DNA from: Nitrospira sp. BO4
GTDB lineage: Bacteria > Nitrospirota > Nitrospiria > Nitrospirales > Nitrospiraceae
Assembly (NCBI GenBank): GCA_030144965.1
Contig: JAMPUU010000019.1
Location: 57,765-121,764 of the forward strand
Length of the DNA stretch: 64,000 bases
Direction: 5' to 3'
The position numbers were made by a program, and so were the translations under genes. Every line of letters starts with the position of its first letter. Within the stretch, counting starts at the first letter, position 1. Positions 51,292 to 60,069 of the stretch are shown here, one piece after another. The notes under the pieces were generated by a model. That model searched no databases. It was not told the origin of the DNA and saw only the letters and a program-made list of their open reading frames with translations.

Positions 51292-52923
51292 ATGATGACT
51301 CCGCTGCGGGTAATTCATCTTGAGGCCAATCGTCACGATAGTGATCGTATAGGGACGATGTTGACCGATGGTGGTATTGCTTGCGTGCTGGACCGCGTAG
51401 ACACTCGCCGCGCGTTCAAGTCAGCCCTCAGCGAAGGTCAGACCGACCTCATCTTGGCTGAATTCGCCATTCCAGGGCTTGACGGGAGGGCCTCCCTAGC
51501 GTTGGCCAAAAAGGTGGCCCCTGATGTCCCGTTCATCTTTGTTTCGTCCACTCTTGGTGAGAAACCGGTTATTGAGGAGCTGCAGCGCGGCGCGACGGAT
51601 TGTATTTCCAAAGAAGAACTCCATCGCCTTCTTCCCTCGGTGCGGCGCGTCGTGCGTGAACGAGAGGAGCGAGCGGCGCGAAAGCGCGCGGAAGAGGCCC
51701 TCTTACAGAGCGAAGCGCAACTTCGACAGATGCAGAAGCTGGAAGCAGTCGGCCGTCTGGCGGGAGGACTCGCTCACGATTTCAATAACTTGCTGACCGT
51801 TATCATAGGGCAGAGTCAGATCCTGCTCAACGAAATGAGCCAGAACCATCCACTGAGGAGCAGGGTTGAAGAGATGCAGAAGGCGGGTGATCGTGCGAGG
51901 GTCCTCATTCGCCAGTTGCTTACGTTCAGCGGAAAACACCCTTCTGAGGCGAGGATTCTTAGCCTGAACACCATCCTCTCGGATTTTGAGACGATGCTTC
52001 GGCGGTTGATCGGAGAGGATATCCAACTGACGTTGAAACTGAGCCCGGACGACCTCCGAGTGAAGGCTGAGCCTGCCGCCCTTGAGCAAATTGTGATGAA
52101 CCTGGTCGTCAACGCTCGGGACGCGATGCCGACAGGTGGAAAGCTCACGATTGAAACCGCTTCGATCGATCTCGACCACACGCCGGCCTACCACGCGCGA
52201 CCGGTACTGCCCGGAGAGTACGTGAGACTTTCGGTATCCGATACCGGGTGCGGAATGACTCCTGAAGTGCAAGCGCATATTTTCAATCCATTCTTTACGA
52301 CCAAGGAAGAAGGAAAGGGAACGGGACTTGGGCTGTCGACTGTGTTCGGCATCGTCACCCAGAGCGGTGGAGGATTGGATGTGACCAGCAAGATCGGAGA
52401 GGGGACTCGGTTCGATGTCTACCTCCCGCGTGTTATGACCGAGGTTGAACCCCCATCGGGAGTCAATGCGACGTTCCAATCGATGGGCGGTCATGAAACC
52501 ATTCTCCTTGTCGAGGATGACGAAAGTGTTCGCGTACTGATTCGTGATGAGCTTCGCAAGCTGGGGTATCGAATCGTCGAAGCGAGAAACGGTATCGAGG
52601 CGTGTCTCGTGGCCACACCTTATATAGGGAAGCTCAAGCTGTTACTCACAGATATTGTCATGCCAGGCATGAGCGGGACGGAACTTGCCAGGCATCTTCG
52701 CGTGATCAAGCCGGAACTGAAGCTTCTCTTCATATCCGGATATACGGATGATGTCGGTATCGGTGCCGGTGATGCCGCCAGCGCGTATCTGCAAAAGCCG
52801 TTCACGCCGGAGGCCTTAGCCGGCAAAGTTCGCGAGCTGCTCGACCTGCTGCCAGCCGAGCGGACGAAAGTCGATCAACAACCGGAGACGATTGAGCAGC
52901 CATCACTCCCAGAACGATCCTGA
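51292..52923 (+). CDS. REC-HisKA-HATPase-REC hybrid kinase with altered first receiver
   Basis: A 543-residue soluble kinase. Residues 1-125 form a receiver fold (LRVIHLEANRHDSDRI; DLILAEFAIPGLDGRASLAL; FIFVSSTLGEKPVI; ATDCISKEEL), in which the phospho-Asp position is Glu57. Then come a coiled coil, HisKA (GRLAGGLAHDFNNLLTVIIG, H162) and HATPase (MNLVVNARDAMPTGG, DTGCGM, GTGLGLSTVFGIV). The C-terminal receiver (ETILLVEDDESVRVLIRDEL, LLTDIVMPGMSG, FISGYTDD, LQKPFTPE) has an intact Asp. It follows the Rcp1-like regulator by 9 bp. The Glu suggests a constitutively 'on' or structural input domain; the start has no obvious ribosome site. Confidence 0.92.
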   Translation: MMTPLRVIHLEANRHDSDRIGTMLTDGGIACVLDRVDTRRAFKSALSEGQTDLILAEFAIPGLDGRASLALAKKVAPDVPFIFVSSTLGEKPVIEELQRGATDCISKEELHRLLPSVRRVVREREERAARKRAEEALLQSEAQLRQMQKLEAVGRLAGGLAHDFNNLLTVIIGQSQILLNEMSQNHPLRSRVEEMQKAGDRARVLIRQLLTFSGKHPSEARILSLNTILSDFETMLRRLIGEDIQLTLKLSPDDLRVKAEPAALEQIVMNLVVNARDAMPTGGKLTIETASIDLDHTPAYHARPVLPGEYVRLSVSDTGCGMTPEVQAHIFNPFFTTKEEGKGTGLGLSTVFGIVTQSGGGLDVTSKIGEGTRFDVYLPRVMTEVEPPSGVNATFQSMGGHETILLVEDDESVRVLIRDELRKLGYRIVEARNGIEACLVATPYIGKLKLLLTDIVMPGMSGTELARHLRVIKPELKLLFISGYTDDVGIGAGDAASAYLQKPFTPEALAGKVRELLDLLPAERTKVDQQPETIEQPSLPERS

Positions 52924-52926
52924 ACC

Positions 52927-53829
52927 ATGAGCCGTCGATACCTGCATGCCCTCCACCGTTGGGTCTCCGCAGGGCCCAACATCGATCGATGCCGTCGATC
53001 ATATGGAAACACACATGGGGTGAGCTGCGTCGTTTTAGCCGTGTTCCTGTTGCCCAGTCTGAGCCTAGCCCAGAATATTGCGTGGGAGCGCCTGTCTGAG
53101 GGCCTCACGGTCTCGGTGTGGAAGCCGGGAGACTCTTGTCCTACCGTACCGACCATGCTGGTTGTGGATATGGACCCGGAACGTGCGCGCTTCTCGATCC
53201 ACCATTATGCACAGGAGGGACTTTCACACCCTCTCACGATCGAGGAATGGCAAAAGCGCACTGGCCATCATGTGGTGTTCAACGCGGGATTGTTCCGTGA
53301 AAACTTCACCTATCTCGGTCTGCTTTACAAAGATGGCCGTTCTTTGGGAAGCCGGCGCCACGCGCAGTGGCAAGGGTTGTTTGTGGCAGAACCGTCCATG
53401 ACGGGAGTGAAAAAAGCCCGAGTCCTTGATTTGGAATCGGACAGCTTCGACGAAGATCAACCGCCTTACCGGGAGGCCGCACAGGCCCTGATGCTCCTCG
53501 ATCAATCCGGGAAGATCCGTGTCCGCGAGACCGGGAAACATGCCTATCAGACGATCGTAGCCGAAGCCGAGAATGGACACATTCTCATCTTCAAGAGTCT
53601 GGGGGTTGTCCCCCTGTACGATTTGGGTCGGTGCTTTAAGGACGGGTTTCTGGCTGTGCGCCAGGCTATGGCGATGGATGGAGGGTCCTCATCCGATGTC
53701 CGAATTTTGGAGTCGCTGTGGCAGAAAGACATGCCTATACTGGGACATGCTTCATGGAAGAGCTTGTTCAGCGGAACCGCAGGTACTCATATTCCGTTGC
53801 CCACCGTGATCGGGGTGAGTTCAAGGTAA
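52927..53829 (+). CDS. Phosphodiester glycosidase (NAGPA-domain) family protein
   Basis: A 300-residue exported protein. A polar stretch precedes a hydrophobic leader (VSCVVLAVFLLPSLSLAQ, residues 32-49), so the real start may be a GTG at 53020. The domain has VVFNAGLFRENFTYLGLLYK, AQALMLLDQSGKIRV, HILIFKSLGVVPLYDLG and QAMAMDGGSSSDVRI; this last is the DGG-S motif of N-acetylglucosamine-1-phosphodiester alpha-N-acetylglucosaminidase-like domains. Bacterial members act on cell-surface or exopolysaccharide phosphodiesters. It follows the hybrid kinase by 3 bp and overlaps the next lipoprotein gene (TAATG). Confidence 0.85.
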   Translation: MSRRYLHALHRWVSAGPNIDRCRRSYGNTHGVSCVVLAVFLLPSLSLAQNIAWERLSEGLTVSVWKPGDSCPTVPTMLVVDMDPERARFSIHHYAQEGLSHPLTIEEWQKRTGHHVVFNAGLFRENFTYLGLLYKDGRSLGSRRHAQWQGLFVAEPSMTGVKKARVLDLESDSFDEDQPPYREAAQALMLLDQSGKIRVRETGKHAYQTIVAEAENGHILIFKSLGVVPLYDLGRCFKDGFLAVRQAMAMDGGSSSDVRILESLWQKDMPILGHASWKSLFSGTAGTHIPLPTVIGVSSR

Positions 53830-54146
53830 TGATCAATCCTTGGCCCATAGCCGCAGCGGCAATGGCCTGTCTGATTCTTGGAGGCTGTGCCGACGGGGCA
53901 AAGATCGTTCAGGAACACGACATGGGTGGGGTCGTCATTTATCCCTTCAAAGATGGTCAGGGCCACATGCTTTCGTCGTTTCGCAAAGATGCCCTCGACC
54001 TCATGAAGCAAAAATGCAACGGCAAGCCCTACAGTGTCGTTCGCGAAGGAGAAGCAAAAGGACGGACTCGGGTCGTGAGTCCCCTTGATGGAGCGCAGGA
54101 ACTTGTGGAGGAGCGGCGATGGGGGATTCAGTTCGAGTGCAGATGA
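53829..54146 (+). CDS. Small lipoprotein, 105 aa
   Basis: ATG 53829 overlaps the stop of the glycosidase gene. The leader ACLILGGC gives lipobox Cys20. The mature part contains MGGVVIYPFKDGQGHMLSSF, then DALDLMKQKCNGKPYSVVRE and ends WGIQFECR. The two mature Cys residues may form a disulfide. The fold is unknown; similar short lipoproteins with a YPF-K-G pattern accompany envelope genes. It is convergent with pyrE. Confidence 0.78.
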   Translation: MINPWPIAAAAMACLILGGCADGAKIVQEHDMGGVVIYPFKDGQGHMLSSFRKDALDLMKQKCNGKPYSVVREGEAKGRTRVVSPLDGAQELVEERRWGIQFECR

Positions 54147-54182
54147 ATGGGAGCGTAACGCCGCGTCGTCCAGCCGGTCGTA

Positions 54183-54758
54183 TTAGGAGTGTTTCATGGC
54201 ATGCATGAGATCCTGAATAGTCAAAAGACTCAGCACCCGAACCCCCTCTCTTTCTAGTCGCGCTTTTCCATCCTGTTCTTGGCGATCCACGATCACCAGC
54301 GCATGGTCCACTTTGAGGCGGGCTTCCCGCGCGACGCCTATCGCCTTCAGCACCGACCCACCGCTCGTGAGTACATCGTCGACAATCAATGCTCGATCGC
54401 CAGGATGAATACTGCCCTCAATCAGTCTGCCCAATCCATGGTCTTTGGCCTGTTTTCGTACGACGAACGTCCTCCAGACGCGCTGACGAGAGGCGGCATA
54501 GGCAAAATCAGAAATGGTCGCGGAGAGAGCGATGGCTCCAAGCTCGAGGCCGCCCAGACAATCAAATTCAATCCCGGCGAGACCCTCATAGGCAAGCTCT
54601 CCGACCAGTCGGCGAGCTCCCGGATGTGCCATGAGTGTGCGACAATCGACGTAGAATGGACTCATTTCACCCGATGCGAGCTTAAATCCGTTCTCGCGAT
54701 CCCACTTAAAAGATTGGGTCTCGTGGAACGCGTTCGCCAATTGTTCCCGAAGCATCAC
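54183..54758 (-). CDS. pyrE: Orotate phosphoribosyltransferase PyrE
   Basis: A 191-residue type I phosphoribosyltransferase that makes orotidine monophosphate from orotate and PRPP. The PRPP motif is ALIVDDVLTSGGSVLKAI. FKLASGEMSPFYVDCRTLM at the N terminus, FDCLGGLELGAIALS and FVVRKQAKDHG are the other family landmarks. It is the last gene of a minus-strand run, about 100 bp after the CbiX-like gene, and the only pyrimidine gene in the window. Confidence 0.95.
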   Translation of the reverse strand: MMLREQLANAFHETQSFKWDRENGFKLASGEMSPFYVDCRTLMAHPGARRLVGELAYEGLAGIEFDCLGGLELGAIALSATISDFAYAASRQRVWRTFVVRKQAKDHGLGRLIEGSIHPGDRALIVDDVLTSGGSVLKAIGVAREARLKVDHALVIVDRQEQDGKARLEREGVRVLSLLTIQDLMHAMKHS

Positions 54759-54856
54759 CGGTCATCCTCCTTCGTGTGGCAGTCGATGGGCGCCGGCATT
54801 CTACACCGCTCGCCCGGCTCATGGCATGCCTTTTCACAGCTTTGCATGGGACGTGC

Positions 54857-55366
54857 TTAGGAGTGCTGTCGAATCTGTTCCGCCAAGGTGGTCGCGACCA
54901 GTTGAAGATCATATGGCCAGGCATAACGCAGCTCGACTCCAGGGTACTGTGGGCGTAAATGATCGAGAATTTCAGGAATCTCGACTTCCGAATGTGAACC
55001 TCCTGGGGTGAACATCGTGGTTGCCACGGTAATGTGAGTCGCGCCCTGCTTAATCAGCGACTCGATCGATTCCTCCAACGTCGGCGCACAAAACTCGTTA
55101 TAGGCCACGGCAAACAGCGCGCCGTCGAGCTGGGGTCGAAGGCGTGCGGCAACTGTCTCGAGACCTGCTTGATACGGGTCCGTTTCTGCGGTCCTATGCC
55201 AACGCCGGATCTTCGTGTCCAATTCGAGCTCTTCTTGGGATGGCGGTTGTTTGGCGGCGCGCCGTTGGGCTTCCAACCGCTTCAGTCTGGTCACCAATTC
55301 CTGTGGACAATCCTTGGGGATGCCGCCATGACCCACCAGAACCACCCCTCGCTTGTCTGTCGTCAT
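54857..55366 (-). CDS. CbiX/sirohydrochlorin chelatase-like protein
   Basis: A 169-residue single-domain CbiX-type protein. Metal-binding histidines lie in VVLVGHGGIP and TTMFTPGGSHSEVEIPEIL. Between them, YNEFCAPTLEESIESLIKQG fits the family. Such enzymes insert Co, Ni or Fe into sirohydrochlorin, feeding cobalamin, F430 or siroheme synthesis. A 45-residue linker (RLKRLEAQRRAAKQPPSQEE) follows the first strand, which is unusual. It lies 8 bp after the DUF523 gene. A cobalamin link would suit the B12-binding regulator at 61968, but that is inference. Confidence 0.88.
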   Translation of the reverse strand: MTTDKRGVVLVGHGGIPKDCPQELVTRLKRLEAQRRAAKQPPSQEELELDTKIRRWHRTAETDPYQAGLETVAARLRPQLDGALFAVAYNEFCAPTLEESIESLIKQGATHITVATTMFTPGGSHSEVEIPEILDHLRPQYPGVELRYAWPYDLQLVATTLAEQIRQHS

Positions 55367-55374
55367 GAACCCTC

Positions 55375-56328
55375 CTATGCGTGATTTCGCAGCATCAGTT
55401 CCTTCGGGTGTGGATGGAGATACACTTGATCACGGATGTAGCTCACGTCGAACACCCGGACATAGTGCTGAATCAGTGTGAGCGGGACGATCAAGGGAGT
55501 AAGCCCTCGATGATAGTCGTCGATCACGCCTAACAGCTCGGCCTTTTCATGCGTCGTCAGTCGACTCTTGAAGTATCCCACAATGTGGTGCAGCACATTC
55601 ACATGCTTGCGGACCGTCGCTTTCACGGCGAGAGCCTTCATGAAAAGGTCCCCGTACTTCACCGTCAATTCCTTGGGCCGATATCGTTCCGCTTGTCCGA
55701 CCAGCCGGCCCATTGTCTCATAATGCTGTTGGCTATGGGACAGGAGCAGGTACTTGTGGATCGTATGGAAGCGTACCAGCGCCTGTCGCGTGAGCCCGTT
55801 CTGCATCAGATCTTGGAATCGGCGATAGCAGAACACTCGTTCGATGAAGTTCTCCCGCAAGGCAGGATCGCAGAGCCGACCTTCCTCCTCGACGGGAATC
55901 AACGGAAACGTCTCCATAAAGGCACCCGCGAAGATCCCTGATCTGCTGTGACTCGGCATCCCTTGGACGGTATACACGCGCACCCGCTCGACGCCGCAAC
56001 TGGGTGAGCCCTTCTTGAAGACAAACCCGGAGAGATCGAGTCGTTCGAGGGAGTCGAGACGCGCAGGGATGATGGCCTTCATCGACTCGGTATGATCGCG
56101 CTTGCTGGTGATCGTCATCAGCCGAGGATGATGCGGATTGCCCACCAACCGCATGGCTTCCCGCGGGGTGCCGAATCCCGCCTCGACCTCAGGACAGACG
56201 GGCACCCATTCAACGTAGCGGCCCAAAACTTTCGTGAGAAAGTGATCGCGCTTGTGGCCGCCATCAAAGCGAACTTCATCACCGAGGAGGCAGCGACTGA
56301 TGCCCAGACGGATCGGTGAAGCGATCAT
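55375..56328 (-). CDS. DUF523/DUF1722 protein (YbgA-like)
   Basis: A 317-residue two-domain protein. The N-terminal DUF523 has LGISRCLLGDEVRFDGGHKR, EWVPVCPEVEAGFGTPREAM and FVFKKGSPSCGVERV. The C-terminal DUF1722 (about residues 190-305) has FHTIHKYLLLSHSQQHYETM and HVNVLHHIVGYFKSRLTTHE. Proteins of this architecture commonly neighbour photolyase and LitR/CarH regulators, and recent work links parts of this family to sulfur/thiouracil chemistry; the role here is open. It overlaps the photolyase gene by 4 bp, so the two are coupled. Confidence 0.9.
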   Translation of the reverse strand: MIASPIRLGISRCLLGDEVRFDGGHKRDHFLTKVLGRYVEWVPVCPEVEAGFGTPREAMRLVGNPHHPRLMTITSKRDHTESMKAIIPARLDSLERLDLSGFVFKKGSPSCGVERVRVYTVQGMPSHSRSGIFAGAFMETFPLIPVEEEGRLCDPALRENFIERVFCYRRFQDLMQNGLTRQALVRFHTIHKYLLLSHSQQHYETMGRLVGQAERYRPKELTVKYGDLFMKALAVKATVRKHVNVLHHIVGYFKSRLTTHEKAELLGVIDDYHRGLTPLIVPLTLIQHYVRVFDVSYIRDQVYLHPHPKELMLRNHA

Positions 56329-57770
56329 AGTGTCGCCTGACGCTTGCCCAACTCTAAATATTCCTGGCGAGCTTGACTGTGATCAAGGACGGGAGATGGA
56401 TAATCAATCGCGATGTGACAGCCATAGCGGTTTTGCTCGTCACAAGACATCAGATGCGGCTCATGGATCCTGTTCGCCGGCACCTTGGCGAGTTCGGGTA
56501 TGTAGAGGCGAATATACGCACCGTCCGGATCGAACTTCTTGCTCTGGAGCGCAGGATTAAACACGCGATAACCCCGCATGCTGTCGGTGCCGGTCGAGGC
56601 ACACCACTGCCAGTTCCCGTTGTTGGCTGCCAGATCCGCGTCGAGCAGGTGGTTCATGAAGTACCGCTCACCGCTTTGCCAGTCGATTCGAAGGTCCTTG
56701 ATCAAGAAGGAGGCCACGATCATCCGCACACGGTTGTGCATCCAACCTGTCCGGTTCAGCTGCCGCATGCCCGCATCCACAATAGGATAACCGGTTCGCC
56801 CGGCGCACCAGGCTTCCCAGAGCGCGTCACGTTCCGGACCAGGCTCACGCGGCGGCGGCACGGACACAGTGCGGAATGGTCCCGCGGCCACATGAGGGAA
56901 TGACTCTAAGACTTGCTGGAAGAATTCACGCCAAATGAGTTCATCGATCCACGTGACGATGTCGGGACGGGACCGGTGCCCACCTATGGCCAGCTTTGCC
57001 AAGGCCGCGTGAATGGCCACCCGAGGTGAGAGTGTTCCGAAACGAAAATGGGGAGACAGTTTTGAGCTTCCGTCAATTCCGGGGAGATTTCGTCCATCCG
57101 CGTACTGGAGGATCGGGCCATCAAGAAAACTCCGCAATCGTCTGCGGGCGTTGTGTTCGTCTGGTTCAATCCAGGGTGTCAGGGTCTCGTATCCTAAGTC
57201 GTGCGGTGAAGGAAGTTTGGGGATGGAGAGTGATGAAACCGGTTTCGCTCGTCCGGTCATTTTCGGAACCGGTAATATGGCCGGCTTACAAGCCTGCCAC
57301 GTTGTCCACCAACGAGCGCGATACGCGCTATATCGTTGTAATGGATCGCCTGTCGCTCCACGAATCTCTTCGGCTTCAAATACGACATGATCCTTGAAGG
57401 TCCGTACGGACACACCCAATTGCGCCAATTGTTCTTGGACCTGCCGGTCCCTCGTCTTCGCGGATGGGTCGTAGTCGCGATTCCAATAGATGATGTCGGC
57501 CTGCCATTCGCGCGCAGCGCGAACCACCTCTTCGGCCGGCTCCCCGCGTCGCCACCGAAGAGAGATTCCCAATTCTTCCAACGAAGATCCAAGATGCTCT
57601 AAACATCCGAGCATGAAGTTCACACACGCTGACCCAAACTCATGCGACTGCAGCAGCGGCTCATCGAACACGAATAGTGGAATGACTTCGTCGCATTCTT
57701 TGCAGGCGGCCGTCAGGGCCGGCTGATCGTGCAATCGAAGATCGCGTCTGAACCAGACGATCCCGCGCAT
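56325..57770 (-). CDS. phrB: Deoxyribodipyrimidine (CPD) photolyase
   Basis: A 481-residue class I photolyase that uses light and FADH- to split UV-induced pyrimidine dimers. The antenna domain starts IVWFRRDLRLHDQPAL. The FAD domain has KLSPHFRFGTLSPR, WIDELIWREFFQQVL, TGYPIVDAGMRQLNRTGWMH, NRVRMIVASFLIKDL, DADLAANNGNWQWCASTGTD and FNPALQSKKFDPDGAYIRLY, including the electron-transfer Trp. It is in the run epimerase, small peptide, phrB, DUF523, CbiX, pyrE. Regulation by the B12-dependent light sensor CarH encoded at 61968 is likely. Confidence 0.96.
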   Translation of the reverse strand: MRGIVWFRRDLRLHDQPALTAACKECDEVIPLFVFDEPLLQSHEFGSACVNFMLGCLEHLGSSLEELGISLRWRRGEPAEEVVRAAREWQADIIYWNRDYDPSAKTRDRQVQEQLAQLGVSVRTFKDHVVFEAEEIRGATGDPLQRYSAYRARWWTTWQACKPAILPVPKMTGRAKPVSSLSIPKLPSPHDLGYETLTPWIEPDEHNARRRLRSFLDGPILQYADGRNLPGIDGSSKLSPHFRFGTLSPRVAIHAALAKLAIGGHRSRPDIVTWIDELIWREFFQQVLESFPHVAAGPFRTVSVPPPREPGPERDALWEAWCAGRTGYPIVDAGMRQLNRTGWMHNRVRMIVASFLIKDLRIDWQSGERYFMNHLLDADLAANNGNWQWCASTGTDSMRGYRVFNPALQSKKFDPDGAYIRLYIPELAKVPANRIHEPHLMSCDEQNRYGCHIAIDYPSPVLDHSQARQEYLELGKRQATL

Positions 57771-57816
57771 CCGCTCTCCTTCTGCCTCGAATCACTATCG
57801 TTCCGAACGTCCAGGA

Positions 57817-57918
57817 CTATCCAAGACTCACCAATCCAAGCAGACAAAGTGTCGCCACCGCTAGAAAGCCTGTCATCAAGCCTGCGGCAACATAACCAGG
57901 GATGGCGGACATTCTCAT
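57817..57918 (-). CDS. Tiny single-pass membrane protein, 33 aa
   Basis: From ATG 57918, preceded by AAAGAGGTGG, the frame reads MRMSAIPGYVAAGLMTGFLA and then VATLCLLGLVSLG before TAG. Nearly the whole peptide is one membrane helix. It lies 19 bp after the epimerase gene and 46 bp before phrB on the same strand. The good ribosome site and uniform hydrophobicity argue for a real small gene; function unknown. Confidence 0.5.
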   Translation of the reverse strand: MRMSAIPGYVAAGLMTGFLAVATLCLLGLVSLG

Positions 57919-57937
57919 GAGACCACCTCTTTCCGGG

Positions 57938-58852
57938 CTATGTTTTGAGCACGGCGCTCAGGGCTGGTTCGAGCGTCGGATACTGAAATGCATAACCTCC
58001 CGCGATCGCTTTTGCAGGGATCACGCGCTGGCCGGTTGTCATCAGTGACCCCAGTTCACCAAGCAGGATGTTCAAGGCAATGCCTGGAACGGGAAGCCAT
58101 GACGGACGGTGAAGCACTCGCCCCAGGACCTCACAGAACGTATTCATTGTCACCGGCTCCGGGGCCACGGCATTGAGCGGACCGGAAAGAGTTGCCGTCG
58201 AGAGCGCCCATTGGATCAGACCGATGTGGTCACGCCGGTGGATCCAGGAGACCCATTGGCTGCCCGGCATGATCGGACCGCCTGCAAAGAGTCGAAAGGG
58301 CAACAGCATCTTAGGCAACGCTCCACCATCTCGTTCGAGCACCATTCCGGTTCGTAGGAGGACGACCCGCGTCCCGAATTCCGCAGCCCGAAGGGCCTCC
58401 GCTTCCCATGCGAGGCACAGATCGGCTAAGAACCCCGGACCGCGTGCGGCCCCCTCGTCAAGACAGCGATCGTCGGTGGCCCCGTAATACCCGATGCCGG
58501 ACGCACTGATGAATGTGGCAGGCCGAGCAGAACGCTGTGAAAGGGCTCTGACCAGTAAGCGAGTGGTGAGCACGCGACTATCGGTAATGAGTCGCTTGCG
58601 TGCATCTGTCCAGCGTGCCTCGGCAATTGGTGCACCGGCGAGGTTGATGACTGCATCTGCTCCTTCAAGAGCCTTCTCCCAGAGTCCTGTATCTCGTGCG
58701 TTCCACGGGACTTGGTTCACGCTCATCCCGGGCTGGTTAAAGACCTGTCCAGCATTTCTCGTGAGGATGCTGACTCTGTGGCCTGCATGGAGTAGCGTTG
58801 TGCATAGTGCCCGGCCAATGAATCCAGTTGCTCCGGCTACTACGATATTCAT
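57938..58852 (-). CDS. TIGR01777-family epimerase (YfcH-like SDR)
   Basis: A 304-residue extended SDR. The nucleotide-binding motif is VVAGATGFIGRALC (GxxGxxG). NLAGAPIAEARWTDARKRLI, SASGIGYYG (Tyr of the SDR active site) and SWIHRRDHIGLI are TIGR01777 signatures, and a C-terminal DUF1731-like segment (SWLPVPGIALNILLGELGSL) follows. The substrate is unknown. The family is a frequent partner of photolyase and LitR-type genes, matching the position here upstream of phrB. Confidence 0.93.
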   Translation of the reverse strand: MNIVVAGATGFIGRALCTTLLHAGHRVSILTRNAGQVFNQPGMSVNQVPWNARDTGLWEKALEGADAVINLAGAPIAEARWTDARKRLITDSRVLTTRLLVRALSQRSARPATFISASGIGYYGATDDRCLDEGAARGPGFLADLCLAWEAEALRAAEFGTRVVLLRTGMVLERDGGALPKMLLPFRLFAGGPIMPGSQWVSWIHRRDHIGLIQWALSTATLSGPLNAVAPEPVTMNTFCEVLGRVLHRPSWLPVPGIALNILLGELGSLMTTGQRVIPAKAIAGGYAFQYPTLEPALSAVLKT

Positions 58853-59226
58853 AGGCCCATCCCCGGAATCGCCGCTGACATGACATCGTCAATCATGCGC
58901 ATGTATTCGGACTCTATCCTAACGTAGATTGGTTGAGCCATGTGAGACAGACTTGGGACAACTCATCTGTTGCACCAACGGGTCGTTTCTCGGGTCCTCA
59001 GGTCCACGTGATCTTTCCTATATTCCCACGCCCGAAACATGCGTGGACGGCTGCGGTTGTGCTCCACCGAGGTGACAGATCCCCCTCATGAAAGGGAGAC
59101 CTGTCTGCCTCAGCGGGTGACGCCGTGCGGAGTTCCGGCGTCACCTTGACCAAACCGGAAGCCAACCTCCAGCAGTGTTGATTGGTTATTCTATTCCGAC
59201 ACAGCATGAGGGCGCTTCTCCAATGC
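58853..59226. other. Intergenic region with hairpin and weak operator-like motif
   Basis: No gene is supported in these 374 bp. They contain the stem-loop at 59116-59145 and, at about 58952-58962, cttgggacaac, which differs at one or two positions from the attggacaac found in the CarH operator cluster. They should contain the promoter of the epimerase-phrB run. Confidence 0.4.
59116..59145 (-). terminator. Strong 10-bp stem-loop downstream of the SUMF1 gene
   Basis: GGTGACGCCG and CGGCGTCACC are perfectly complementary around a 10-nt loop, about 80 nt past the stop of the gene at 59227. There is no T-run, so it may be a factor-assisted terminator or an mRNA 3' stabiliser. Confidence 0.5.
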
Positions 59227-60069
59227 CTAGTGACTCGTTCTCTCGAGATTGCGGGCGCACCGAAACCCAGTGCCATGGGTTTGCAAGGCGAACCCGCCAC
59301 GACCCCGTGCCGATGTAGTGATGTCGGATTTCGGACTATGCCAGGAGCCGCCTCGGATCGAACGAACCACTCCTTTCTTGTCGGGGCCTTGCGGGTTCCG
59401 ATTGGGCGCGTAGTTGTAATATTCCGAGTCATACCAATCGGAGACCCACTCTCTGACATTGCCCGCCATGTCCTTCACCCCATAGGGGGAATCTCCTCCG
59501 GGCAAAGACCCGACCATATGGAGGGTGTGCTCATCCTCCCATTCACGATCAAAGTTCGCGTGTTTCCCAGTCGGCGGCTCATTACCCCATGGATACAGCC
59601 GGCCATCGGTCCCGCGAGCGGCCTTTTCCCATTCTGCTTCGGTCGGCAAGCGTTTCTTGGCCCAGGCGCAATAGGATTTGGCGTCGTACCAGGTCGTTTG
59701 GACCACGGGCAGTTGCTCAATGCCTTTGGCGGCCTGCAACGTACCGGTACCATAGGGATTAGGAGGAGGTCGGTGGCCTGTTGCCTTGACAAACTCCATA
59801 TATCGCGCGTTCGTCACTTCGACCTGATCGATGAGGAATGTGTCCAAGTATACAGACCGTTGAGGCCACTCGTCGGCCCGCCCTTCTCTTTCCGCAGAGC
59901 CCATCAAGAATTCACCGGCTGGAATTGTGATCATCGGAACGGGGTCAATGTCTTTCGCCGAGGGCTGCGATTCGGCGGCGAGTGACTGCGAGAGCGAGAA
60001 CAGCGTCACAACTGCCAGGGTCGCTATTTCAGTGAATCGCCCCGAACTCCGCCACCAATGAGTCGTCAT
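59227..60069 (-). CDS. Exported SUMF1/FGE-fold protein
   Basis: A 280-residue protein with a leader (FTEIATLAVVTLFSLSQSLA) and the formylglycine-generating-enzyme fold: MITIPAGEFLMGS, EVTNARYMEFVKATGH, RLPTEAEWEKAARGTDGRLY, PWGNE, MAGNVREWVSDWY, SIRGGSW and TGFRCARN. The paired active-site Cys of true FGE (after GGS-) are absent: the sequence is GGSWHSPKSDITTSARGRG. It is therefore unlikely to make formylglycine and may bind ligands or metal in the periplasm, like NirV/PvdO-type relatives. It overlaps the His-rich protein gene by 4 bp. Confidence 0.87.
   Translation of the reverse strand: MTTHWWRSSGRFTEIATLAVVTLFSLSQSLAAESQPSAKDIDPVPMITIPAGEFLMGSAEREGRADEWPQRSVYLDTFLIDQVEVTNARYMEFVKATGHRPPPNPYGTGTLQAAKGIEQLPVVQTTWYDAKSYCAWAKKRLPTEAEWEKAARGTDGRLYPWGNEPPTGKHANFDREWEDEHTLHMVGSLPGGDSPYGVKDMAGNVREWVSDWYDSEYYNYAPNRNPQGPDKKGVVRSIRGGSWHSPKSDITTSARGRGGFALQTHGTGFRCARNLERTSH

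Noticed and set aside
59182..59985. Long plus-strand frame antisense to the SUMF1-fold gene
   Set aside because: The minus strand has the signal peptide and full SUMF1 signatures; the plus frame has no recognisable features.
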